From Thermoleophilaceae bacterium (lineage in GTDB: Bacteria > Actinomycetota > Thermoleophilia > Solirubrobacterales > JACPNS01), in assembly GCA_016463365.1 (NCBI GenBank), contig JAEMRJ010000017.1, positions 1-27,144 on the forward strand: DNA of 27,144 bases, read 5' to 3'. The stretch's first letter is position 1; the number at the start of each line of letters is the position of its first letter. A program made the translations under genes and the position numbers. Of this stretch, positions 1 through 8,026 are shown piece by piece. The notes below the pieces were generated by a model. The model did not search any database. It worked only from the letters and a program-made list of their open reading frames with translations, and had not been told where the DNA came from.

Positions 1-3000
1 ACGGGCCCGAAACGCTCGGGGCCGGCGGCGGCGTGGTGTCGACGGTCCAGCTGATCGTGGTTGCTCCGCCGGTGTTGGCCGGAGTTGCTCCGTCCTTCGC
101 ACGAACGGCGAAGGTGTGAGCACCCTGCGAGAGGCCGGTCAGGTTGACCGGGCTGGTGCAGGCGGCAAATGCTGCCGAGTCCTGGCTGCACTCGAACGTG
201 ACGCCAGCTTCAGCGTCAGAGAACGTGATCGCTGCACTGTCTGAACCGACGGTGCCTGACGGGCCAGAAACGCTCGGGGCCGGCGGGGCGACGGTGTCGA
301 CAGTCCAGCTGATGCTCGTCGATGCGCTGGTGTTGGCCGGAGTTGCTCCGTCCTTGGCGCGGACAGCGAAGGTGCGGGCACCCTGCGCGAGTCCGGTCAG
401 GTTGACCGGGCTGGTGCAGGCCGCGTAAGCAGCTCCGTTGTCTGAGCACTCGAACGTGACGCCGGCTTCAGCGTCAGAGAACGTGATCGAGGCGCTGTCT
501 GAACCGACGGTGCCTGACGGGCCCGAAACAGACGGGGCCGGCGGGGCGAGGGTGTCGACAGTCCAGTTGATCGTGCTCGAGGCACTGGTGTTACCGAATG
601 CGTCCTTCGCACGGACTGCGTAGCTGTGCGCTCCCTGAGCAAGGCCGGTCAGGCTGACCGGGGTGCTGCAGGTTGCGTAGGCGGCGCCGTCCTCGCTGCA
701 CTCGAACGCGACGCCGGCTTCGGTGTCAGTGAACGAGATGGCTGCGTTGGTTGATCCAACGGTGCCTGTCGGGCCCGAAACGCTCGGGACCGGCGGCGGC
801 GTTGCATCGACAGTCCAGGTGACCGGCTCCACAGTGACGTTTGAAGCACCGTCGGTTGCCGTCACCACGATGGTGTGGCTTCCGGTGGAGAGGCCGCTGT
901 AGGCCTGACCGGTGGTGCAGCTCGTTGCTGCGTCAGCGTCCAGCTGGCAGGTCGTGGTGACCGGCGTCGTCGGGTCCACGGCGGTGAACGCGAGTGTCAC
1001 GTTCGGGCCGGTGGTGCCGGACGGGCTGGAGATCGCAACGGCAGGACCGATTGAGTCGATCGTGAAGCTACGAGTGTCTGGGTCCGTGGTGTCGCCAGTG
1101 TTCGTGGCGCGAACCGCGAACGTCTGTGCACCCTGACCGAGCACGCCAGTTGAGTACGGCGAGGTGCAGGCGGAGTACGCAGCACCGTTGAGGCTGCACT
1201 CGTACGAGGTGCCTGCTGTGACCGACGCGACGAAGGTGAAGCTGTTGTTCGTCGTGTTCACGGTGCCGGACGGACCGCTGAGGATGCTGACGGAGAACCC
1301 GGCAGTGTCGACAACCCAGTTGTGGACGGCCGCGGCGCTGGTGTTACCAACAGCGTCCGTGGCGCGAACCGCGTAGGAGTGCGGTCCGTTGGCGAAACCG
1401 GTGAGGTTCTGCGGGCTTGTGCATCCGGCGAATGATCCGCCGTCACGGCTGCACTCGAACGTCACGCCAGCTTCAGTGTCGCTGAACGTGAACGATGCAG
1501 TGGTCAGCGCGCTCGGGTCGGCCGGGCCGGTGAGGCTCGGGACCGGAGGAGCGACGGTGTCAACTGTCCAGCTGATCTGTGTCGATGCGCTGGTGTTGGC
1601 CGGAGTTGCTCCGTCCTTGGCGCGGACGTCGAAGGTGCGGGCACCCTGTCCGAGTCCGGTCAGGTTGACCGGGCTGGTGCAGGCCGCGTAAGCAGCTCCG
1701 TTGTCTGAGCACTCGAACGTGACGCCGGCTTCAGTGTCACTGAACGTGATCGCTGCGGAGGTTGAAGCGACTGTGCCGCTCGGGCCCGAAACGCTCGGGG
1801 CCGGCGGAACAACGGTGTCAACTGTCCACGAGATCGTGGTGGCGCTGCCGACGTTGTTCAGGGTGTCCTTCGCCTGGACGGCGAATGTGTGGGCGCCCTG
1901 AGCGAGAGTCGCCAGGCTGGTCGGGCTGCTGCAGAGGACGAACGCTCCGCCGTCCTGGCTGCACTCGAACGAGACGCCAGCTTCAGAGTCGCTGAACGAG
2001 ATCGACGCAGAGGTCGATCCGACGATGCCTGACGGACCCGAAACAGACGGGGCTGGCGGGCCGACGGTGTCGACAGTCCAGCTGATGGTCGTCGATGCGC
2101 TGGTGTTACCGACTTCGTCCTTGGCGCGGACCGCGAAGGTCTGCGCACCCTGTGCGAGGCCGGTCAGGCTGACCGGGCTGGTGCAGACGTCGAATGCGGC
2201 GCCATTTTCGCTGCACTCGAAGGTGACTCCAGCTTGCGTGTCAGTGAACGTGATCGATGCACTGGTCGAAGCAACGGTGCCTGACGGGCCCGAGACGTTC
2301 GGGACCGGCGGGGCGATGATGCTGACCGTCCAGTTGATCGTAGTTGCAGTGCTTTCGTTGCCTGCTGCGTCCTGTGCGCGCACTGCGTACGAGTGCGGGC
2401 CATTTGCAAGGTCAGACAGGCTGACCGGGCTGGTGCAGGCATCAAATGCTGCTGAGTCCAGGCTGCACTCGAACGTGACGCCGGCTTCGGTGTCGCTGAA
2501 CGAGATGGCTGCGGTCTGAACGCCAACCGTGCCACTCGGTCCCGAAACGCTCGGGGCCGGCGGGGCGATTGTGTCGACGGTCCAGGCGACGGAAGCGGAT
2601 CCGCCGGTGTTACCGACGGCGTCCTTCGCGCGGACAGCGAACGTGCGTGCTCCCTGAGCGAGTCCGCTCAGGTTGACCGGGCTGGTGCAGTCTGCGTAGG
2701 CGGCACCGTTGTCGGAGCACTCGAACGTGACGCCAGCTTCAGTGTCAGTGAACGTGATCGTTGCGGATGTCGATGCGACGTCGCCTGACGGACCCGAAAC
2801 GCTCGGGACCGGCGGGCCGACGGTGTCGACGCTCCAGCCGATCGATGCCGAGCTGCCGGTGTTACCGAGAGCGTCCTTGGCACGGACCGCGAAGGTCTGT
2901 GCACCCTGGGCAAGACCGGTCAGGCTGACCGGGCTCGTGCATGCGGCGAAGGCCGCACCGTTGGCGCTGCACTCGAACGTGACGCCAGCTTCGGAGTCAG

Positions 3001-6000
3001 TGAACGTGATTGACGCCGAGTCCGAAGCGACCGTGCCGGTCGGGCCCGAGACATTCGGGGCCGGCGGGCCGACGGTGTCGACGGTCCAAGTGACTGATCC
3101 AGTTGCGCCTTCGTTTCCGGCGGCGTCAATCTGGCGGACGTAGTAGGTGTGCGCACCCTGCGAGAGGCCGGTCAGGTTGACCGGGTCCGAGCAGGACGCA
3201 AACGCTGCGCCGTCGAGGTTGCACTCGTTGGTTCCGCCAGCTTCAGCGTTGCTCCACGTGACCGTGGCGCTTTCTGAGGCGACCGTTCCGGACGGGCCGG
3301 AGACGGACGGTGCGCTCGGGGCGATTGTGTCGACGGTCCAGGCGACAGAAGCGGATCCGCCGGTGTTACCGACGGCGTCCTTCGCGCGGACAGCGAACGT
3401 GCGTGCTCCCTGAGCGAGTCCGCTCAGGTTGACCGGGCTGGTGCAGTCTGCGTAGGCGGCACCGTTGTCGGAGCACTCGAACGTGACGCCAGCTTCAGTG
3501 TCAGTGAACGTGATCGTTGCGGATGTCGATGCGACGTCGCCTGACGGACCCGAAACGCTCGGGACCGGCGGGCCGACGGTGTCGACGCTCCAACCGATCG
3601 ATGCCGAGCTGCCGGTGTTGCCGACAGCGTCCTTGGCGCGGACCGCGAAGGTCTGCGGACCCTGTGCGAGGCCGGCCAGGTTGACCGGGCTCGTGCATGC
3701 GGCGAAGGCCGCACCGTTCTCGCTGCACTCGAACGTGACGCCGGCTTCAGAGTCCGTGAACGTGATCGTCGCGGAGGTTGAAGCGACCGTGCCGCTCGGG
3801 CCCGAGATGCTCGGGGCCGGCGGGCCGACGGTGTCGACGGTCCAGGTGACTGATCCAGTTGCGCCTTCGTTTCCGGCGGCGTCAATCTGGCGGACGTAGT
3901 AGGTGTGCGCACCCTGCGAGAGGCCGGTCAGGTTGACCGGGTCCGAGCAGGACGCAAACGCTGCGCCGTCGAGGTTGCACTCGTTGGTTCCGCCAGCTTC
4001 AGCGTTGCTCCACGTGATCGTGGCGCTTTCAGAGGCGACCGTTCCGGACGGACCGGAGACGGACGGTGCGCTCGGGGCGATTGTGTCGACGGTCCAGGCG
4101 ATCGTGACCACGCTGCTCAGGTTGCCGACGTTGTCCTTCGCGCGGACGCTGAAGGTGTGGGCACCCTGCGAGAGGCCGGTCAGGCTGACCGGGCTGGTGC
4201 AATCGGTGAACACCGCTGAGTCAAGGCTGCACTCGAACGTGGCACCGGCCTGCGTGTCAGTGAACGTGATGGTCGCGTCGGTTGATGCGACGTCGCCTGA
4301 CGGACCAACAACACTCGGCGGCGGCGGGCCGACGGTCTGAACCGTCCAGCTGATCGACGACGAAGCGCTGATGTTGCCGACAGCGTCAACAGCGCGGACG
4401 GCGAAGGTACGAAGACCCTCAGGCAGGCCGGTCAGGCTGACCGGGCTGGTGCAGGCGGCGTAAGCCGCGCCGTTGTTGCTGCACTCGAACGTGACGCCGG
4501 CTTCGGCGTCAGTGAACGAGATCGTCGCCGAGGCTGAAGGGATCGTGCCGCTCGGGCCCGAAACGCTCGGAGCCGGCGGCGCCGTCGTGTCAATGGTGAA
4601 GCTGCGGCAGACCGGAGTACCCGGGTTGCCGACTCCGTCGAGCTGACGGAAGCACACAGTGTGCGGGCCGTCGCCGAGGGTGCTCAGTGTGAGCGGGTTG
4701 GTCGATGACGCGTACGAACCGCCGTCGACGGAGACTTCGAGGCTTCCGCCCGCTTCTGCCGTGGTCAGGAGGAACGTGACTGCCGCCGTCGGCACTGTGC
4801 CGCTCGGACCTGACGTGATCGTCGGAGCGTTCGGGCCGATCGTGTCGACCGTCCAGCTCGCCTGTGCCGGGGATACGTCGGTGTTACCCGCCGCGTCAGT
4901 GGCACGAACCGCGAAGGTGCGTGCGCCCTGACCGAGTCCGGACAGGTTGACCGGGCTGGTGCAGCTGGAGAACGCTGCGCCGTTGTCGCTGCACTCGAAC
5001 GTGCTTCCGGCCTCAGAGGATGAGAACGAAATCGACGCGGACGTTGAGCCGACAGTTCCACTCGGGGCGCTGTCGATCGTGGTGTCCGGAGCGATGTTGT
5101 CAACGGTCCAGCTCTGCGATGCGGCCGAGCCGAGGTTGCCGGCAGCGTCTGTCTGACGCACGGCAACGGTGTGGGCACCATTGGTGAATCCGGTCAGGGT
5201 GACCGGTGAGGTGAACACGGTCCAGCCTCCACCGTCGCGTGAGTACTCGAGCGTCGCTCCAGCCTCACCCGCACAGCTCAGCACGATGCTCGTGCTTGAG
5301 GTGAGCGGCGCGAGAGCAGCGCAGCCCGGGGCTGGCGGCGGTGTCGTATCTACCAACCAGGTGTAGCTGGCCGGCGTCGGGTCGATGTTGGTTGCTGCGT
5401 CGCGCGCGGCGACCGTGAAGGTGTGTGAACCTTCCAGGAGCGACGAGTAGCTGATGCCCGAAACCGAGCAGACCGTTGCGGGCGCACCGTCGAGGCTGCA
5501 CTCGTACGTGCCGTTGGGCTCGTTCGATGTGTAGGTGAATGAGGCGTTCGTGTCGTTTGTCGGGTTGGCCGGCTGCGACGCGATCGCCGTGTTCGGCGGC
5601 GTCAGGTCCACGGAGATCGTGAACGGGAACACGCCGGTGCCCGGGTTGCCGGCGGCGTCAGTTCCGCTGACGGTGACCGTGTAGTTGCCGTTGGGCAGAC
5701 TGCTGTACGACTTCGGCGAGGTGCACGGAGTGGCACTTGCCTCGGTGTTCAGCTTGCAGGTTGCGCTGACGACCGGCTCAGAGAACGCGAAGGTGCAGGT
5801 CGCGGAGCTGCCGCTCGGGCTGCACGAACCGGGGACAGTCGGACCCACTGAATCCACAGTGAAGTCGACCGACTTGGTGTTCGTGTTGGTCGCGGTGTCG
5901 GTGGCGACGACCGTGACCGTGTGGGCGCCCTGAGCCAGGCCGGTGTAGTTCTTCGGCGAGCTACATGCGGTAGCTGCTCCGCCGTCGATCGAACAGGTGA

Positions 6001-7837
6001 CGGTCGAGCCGGCTTCGAACGAGAACGTCACAGGGACCGTTGTCGAGTTGATCAGCGCGTTGTTGGCCGGACTGAGGATCGTCAGGTTCGGCGGTGTTGC
6101 GTCAACCATGACGTTGATGTCAACAACAGTCGCATCACAAACAGGCACCGAGTTACAGGCGCGCACCTTGAGGTTGTGCGGACCGTCGCTCAGAGGCGTG
6201 CTCGGAGTGAAGGTGTTGCCCGCCATCGCGACGTAGCCGGCGTTGTCGAGATTGGACTGGAAGGTTGAACCTGCAGCCGGGTTGGCGGCGAAGGTCCATG
6301 TGGGCTGCCGGTCCTTGATCAGGCCAGACGGACCACTCACGAGTGACGTGTCCGGAACGGCTGGACCACAGACGGTGATGTTGTACGTGTTGGTGCCGGT
6401 CCATGAAGCACCGCTCCAACCTGCGATCACGGTCTTGATCGTCTGAAGGCCACAAGTTGCGGCGTTCTTGACGAGGCTGGTGTTGAAGACGATCTGCGCC
6501 GGTGAGAACGGAGCCTGCGGCATGTTCTCGGAGTAGGCGCGGATGAAGTCGGCGGAACCGTTGCCGTCGGTGTCAACCGGCGACACAAATCCGCGGACCA
6601 TTGCCTTCACGTTGTTCGGGCCGCGCACGATGTATGCGAAGCGAATTCCGTTGACCTTCGAGGTGACATAGACGTCACCGACGAAGTTCGGGCTTGTGCC
6701 CGAGAGCAGCGGCACATGAGCGTTTGCCGTACCGATCTTCGAGCCGGCCGGGCAGGTGTCTGCGTTTACGTCGACTTCGTCGCAGATTGCCGGGATGTTC
6801 GTGATTGCGGTCGTGTTCAACTGAGTGCCGGCGGGCAGGTCAGTTGTGATGCTCTTGATGTGTGACTGCTGAATCGTTGCCGAAGCAGTCGGAATCGTGA
6901 AGTTTGCGGTCCAGTTGACCGGGTCTCCACCAATGACATTGGAAGGCGTGACGGATGCGGTCGGCGTGAAGGGGACGCTTGTGCAACCAGTTGCGGTCCA
7001 GGTGTCATTGAGGACCTGCGAAACGCCGGCATACGAAAGTGCTGTGGCGCGCGTAGGTGAAGGAGAGTCACAGCGGGTCGGCATGTACGTGAAGTACGGG
7101 CCGTTGGCGCTGGTGTTGGCCTTGTTGTTGAGGATGGCCGTGATGTTGATGATCGTCGCGTTGACGTTCTTACCGAGCGTCGTCTGAAGAATGCGCGGGA
7201 TGTTGTCGATCGTGAGGTTGACCCCGTAGTTGGCGTCGAGGCCGGAACGAACGGTTGCCAGACCAGTGACTTCCGACTTGAGGAAGATGATCCGGTAGCC
7301 CTTCGGGCGCACGATGAAACCAACCGTGACCGCTGAACCTGCGGTCGGCGGGTCGAGGATGTACATCGACCCAGTCGAGCTGAGTGTCGTGTATCCGAAG
7401 GTTCCCTTTATGCGCAGAGGGACAGAAAGCGAACCGATGTAGCTCGCCGACGGACACTTGTCCGTGGAGAACTGGGTCGCTGTGCACTTGGTCGTAGCTG
7501 CCTGAGGGCTGCCAAGCATGCCGGCCGGGAACTCGTAGACAACCCGCTTGAGGTCGTCGCCCGTGGCGTTGTTGGAGCCATCTGCGAGCGTCGCATCAGG
7601 GTTGATGTTGAACTTGATCGACGGGTGACCGCCGGCCTGCAGCGGTGCTGACGTCGAAGACGGCGTCTGCGGCTGCATCTTGAACGCTGTGATGTTGAAA
7701 GCAGCGTCTGCGTTGGATGCGCCGATGGCGATAGCGATGAAACAGGCAAGCATGGCGAAAGCCGCTACCGCGACCTTGCTCAAACTCACTGTAGAGCCGC
7801 GCTGAGCCGCGCGGTTCGCTGTTGGTGACCAGTTCAT
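1..7837 (-). CDS. Giant secreted A-B module protein with Ig-like repeat stalk (3' end beyond window)
   Basis: The reading frame is open from ATG at 7837 to the left edge, at least 2612 codons, with no stop; the frame at position 58 is the same as at the start. A G-rich Shine-Dalgarno (AGGGGGAG, 7849-7856) lies 11 nt before the ATG. Residues 21-46 form a signal peptide (Lys, then a hydrophobic run, then ADAA before FNIT). Residues about 47-485 hold one A-B module pair also found in the two genes upstream: part A has C118-x9-C128 followed by an S-x-I-G step, and part B has a second Cys pair near 351-362, then CPAGSKIGT and GDVYV. From about residue 490 onward the protein is a run of Ig-like domains of about 84 residues, each with SWTVD at the junction and usually a Cys pair (FECS...ACTSP). 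The role is inferred: a long cell-surface or extracellular stalk, possibly adhesive. No anchor is visible because the C-terminus lies outside the window. Confidence 0.9.
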   Translation of the reverse strand, partial: MNWSPTANRAAQRGSTVSLSKVAVAAFAMLACFIAIAIGASNADAAFNITAFKMQPQTPSSTSAPLQAGGHPSIKFNINPDATLADGSNNATGDDLKRVVYEFPAGMLGSPQAATTKCTATQFSTDKCPSASYIGSLSVPLRIKGTFGYTTLSSTGSMYILDPPTAGSAVTVGFIVRPKGYRIIFLKSEVTGLATVRSGLDANYGVNLTIDNIPRILQTTLGKNVNATIINITAILNNKANTSANGPYFTYMPTRCDSPSPTRATALSYAGVSQVLNDTWTATGCTSVPFTPTASVTPSNVIGGDPVNWTANFTIPTASATIQQSHIKSITTDLPAGTQLNTTAITNIPAICDEVDVNADTCPAGSKIGTANAHVPLLSGTSPNFVGDVYVTSKVNGIRFAYIVRGPNNVKAMVRGFVSPVDTDGNGSADFIRAYSENMPQAPFSPAQIVFNTSLVKNAATCGLQTIKTVIAGWSGASWTGTNTYNITVCGPAVPDTSLVSGPSGLIKDRQPTWTFAANPAAGSTFQSNLDNAGYVAMAGNTFTPSTPLSDGPHNLKVRACNSVPVCDATVVDINVMVDATPPNLTILSPANNALINSTTVPVTFSFEAGSTVTCSIDGGAATACSSPKNYTGLAQGAHTVTVVATDTATNTNTKSVDFTVDSVGPTVPGSCSPSGSSATCTFAFSEPVVSATCKLNTEASATPCTSPKSYSSLPNGNYTVTVSGTDAAGNPGTGVFPFTISVDLTPPNTAIASQPANPTNDTNASFTYTSNEPNGTYECSLDGAPATVCSVSGISYSSLLEGSHTFTVAARDAATNIDPTPASYTWLVDTTPPPAPGCAALAPLTSSTSIVLSCAGEAGATLEYSRDGGGWTVFTSPVTLTGFTNGAHTVAVRQTDAAGNLGSAASQSWTVDNIAPDTTIDSAPSGTVGSTSASISFSSSEAGSTFECSDNGAAFSSCTSPVNLSGLGQGARTFAVRATDAAGNTDVSPAQASWTVDTIGPNAPTITSGPSGTVPTAAVTFLLTTAEAGGSLEVSVDGGSYASSTNPLTLSTLGDGPHTVCFRQLDGVGNPGTPVCRSFTIDTTAPPAPSVSGPSGTIPSASATISFTDAEAGVTFECSNNGAAYAACTSPVSLTGLPEGLRTFAVRAVDAVGNISASSSISWTVQTVGPPPPSVVGPSGDVASTDATITFTDTQAGATFECSLDSAVFTDCTSPVSLTGLSQGAHTFSVRAKDNVGNLSSVVTIAWTVDTIAPSAPSVSGPSGTVASESATITWSNAEAGGTNECNLDGAAFASCSDPVNLTGLSQGAHTYYVRQIDAAGNEGATGSVTWTVDTVGPPAPSISGPSGTVASTSATITFTDSEAGVTFECSENGAAFAACTSPVNLAGLAQGPQTFAVRAKDAVGNTGSSASIGWSVDTVGPPVPSVSGPSGDVASTSATITFTDTEAGVTFECSDNGAAYADCTSPVNLSGLAQGARTFAVRAKDAVGNTGGSASVAWTVDTIAPSAPSVSGPSGTVASESATVTWSNAEAGGTNECNLDGAAFASCSDPVNLTGLSQGAHTYYVRQIDAAGNEGATGSVTWTVDTVGPPAPNVSGPTGTVASDSASITFTDSEAGVTFECSANGAAFAACTSPVSLTGLAQGAQTFAVRAKDALGNTGSSASIGWSVDTVGPPVPSVSGPSGDVASTSATITFTDTEAGVTFECSDNGAAYADCTSPVNLSGLAQGARTFAVRAKDAVGNTGGSASVAWTVDTIAPPAPSVSGPSGTVGVQTAAISFSDTEAGVTFECSLDSAAFDACTSPVSLSDLANGPHSYAVRAQDAAGNESTATTINWTVSIIAPPVPNVSGPSGTVASTSASITFTDTQAGVTFECSENGAAFDVCTSPVSLTGLAQGAQTFAVRAKDEVGNTSASTTISWTVDTVGPPAPSVSGPSGIVGSTSASISFSDSEAGVSFECSQDGGAFVLCSSPTSLATLAQGAHTFAVQAKDTLNNVGSATTISWTVDTVVPPAPSVSGPSGTVASTSAAITFSDTEAGVTFECSDNGAAYAACTSPVNLTGLGQGARTFDVRAKDGATPANTSASTQISWTVDTVAPPVPSLTGPADPSALTTASFTFSDTEAGVTFECSRDGGSFAGCTSPQNLTGFANGPHSYAVRATDAVGNTSAAAVHNWVVDTAGFSVSILSGPSGTVNTTNNSFTFVASVTAGTSYECSLNGAAYSACTSPYSTGVLGQGAQTFAVRATNTGDTTDPDTRSFTIDSIGPAVAISSPSGTTGPNVTLAFTAVDPTTPVTTTCQLDADAATSCTTGQAYSGLSTGSHTIVVTATDGASNVTVEPVTWTVDATPPPVPSVSGPTGTVGSTNAAISFTDTEAGVAFECSEDGAAYATCSTPVSLTGLAQGAHSYAVRAKDAFGNTSASSTINWTVDTLAPPAPSVSGPSGTVGSDSASITFSDAEAGVTFECSDNGAAYAACTSPVNLTGLAQGARTFAVRAKDGATPANTSASTSISWTVDTVAPPAPSVSGPSGTVGSDSAAITFSDAEAGVTFECSQDSAAFAACTSPVNLTGLSQGAHTFAVRAKDGATPANTGGATTISWTVDTTPPPAPSVSGP
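39..6364 (-). repeat. Tandem 252-bp repeats encoding about 25 Ig-like domains
   Basis: A landmark encoding the SWTVD junction recurs on the minus strand at plus coordinates near 39, 297, 555, 807, 1056, 1308, 1560, 1818, 2070, 2322, 2574, 2826, 3078, 3330, 3582, 3834, 4086, 4338, 4589, 4847, 5099, 5351, 5609, 5857 and 6104. Most intervals are 252 bp (84 codons), with a few of 258 or 249, so every unit keeps the frame. Units nearest the N-terminal module (5100-6364) are the most divergent, and those between 1 and 4600 are much more alike. Typical units carry GPSGTV, EAGVTFEC, a second Cys in ACTSP, LTGL, then FAVRA and DAAGN. They resemble bacterial Ig-like domain repeats. The exact family cannot be assigned by eye. 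Confidence 0.9.
2562..4073 (-). repeat. Tandem duplication of a three-domain (756-bp) block
   Basis: Copy 1 (2562-3317) and copy 2 (3318-4073) are nearly identical at an offset of exactly 756 bp, which is three 252-bp units. Long stretches match without change, for example 2590-2825 against 3346-3581. Most differences fall in the middle unit, around 2870-3080 against 3626-3836. The first 30 or so bases of a third copy (4074-4104) also match before the sequence diverges. The third unit of each copy is an unusual variant, with a TNECNLD motif and a YYVRQIDAAGN end. The block is in frame, so the duplication lengthens the stalk by 252 residues. Confidence 0.9.
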
Positions 7838-7984
7838 TGACTTCTGTACTCCCCCTTCAGAGTCCGCCGTCAGGCGCGCCCTGGATGTTGATTCGATTCG
7901 TTGGTACTGCGATGTGGACTAAGAAAAAAAAAGCTTGTGGTGCGGTGCTCAAACGTGGCACGGCGCTCCGTAGACGTGGAAAAT
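7838..7984. other. Short intergenic leader of the giant gene with an A9 tract
   Basis: This gap lies between the terminator hairpin of the 1024-aa gene and the ATG of the giant gene. It holds the G-rich ribosome-binding site (7849-7856) and a run of nine A residues at 7924-7932 (T9 on the transcribed strand). I could not find a convincing -35/-10 pair. It also lacks the TGTGA-N6-TCAC element seen before the two sister genes, so the giant gene is either regulated differently or reached by readthrough. Confidence 0.6.
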
Positions 7985-8010
7985 GCCCCCTCGGCGCGAG
8001 CCGAGGGGGC
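7985..8010 (-). terminator. Rho-independent-type hairpin after the 1024-aa gene
   Basis: A perfect 11-bp stem (GCCCCCTCGGC / GCCGAGGGGGC) closes a GCGA loop, 17 nt past the stop codon of the minus-strand gene. On that strand the hairpin is followed by ATTTTCC, a short U-tract. It separates the transcription units of the 1024-aa and giant proteins. Confidence 0.8.
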
Positions 8011-8026
8011 TTTCCAATTCGTGCTA

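Noticed and set aside
39..6364. CRISPR-like or satellite array
   Set aside because: The repeat is 252 bp with no spacers, is translated in one frame throughout, and encodes Ig-like domains.
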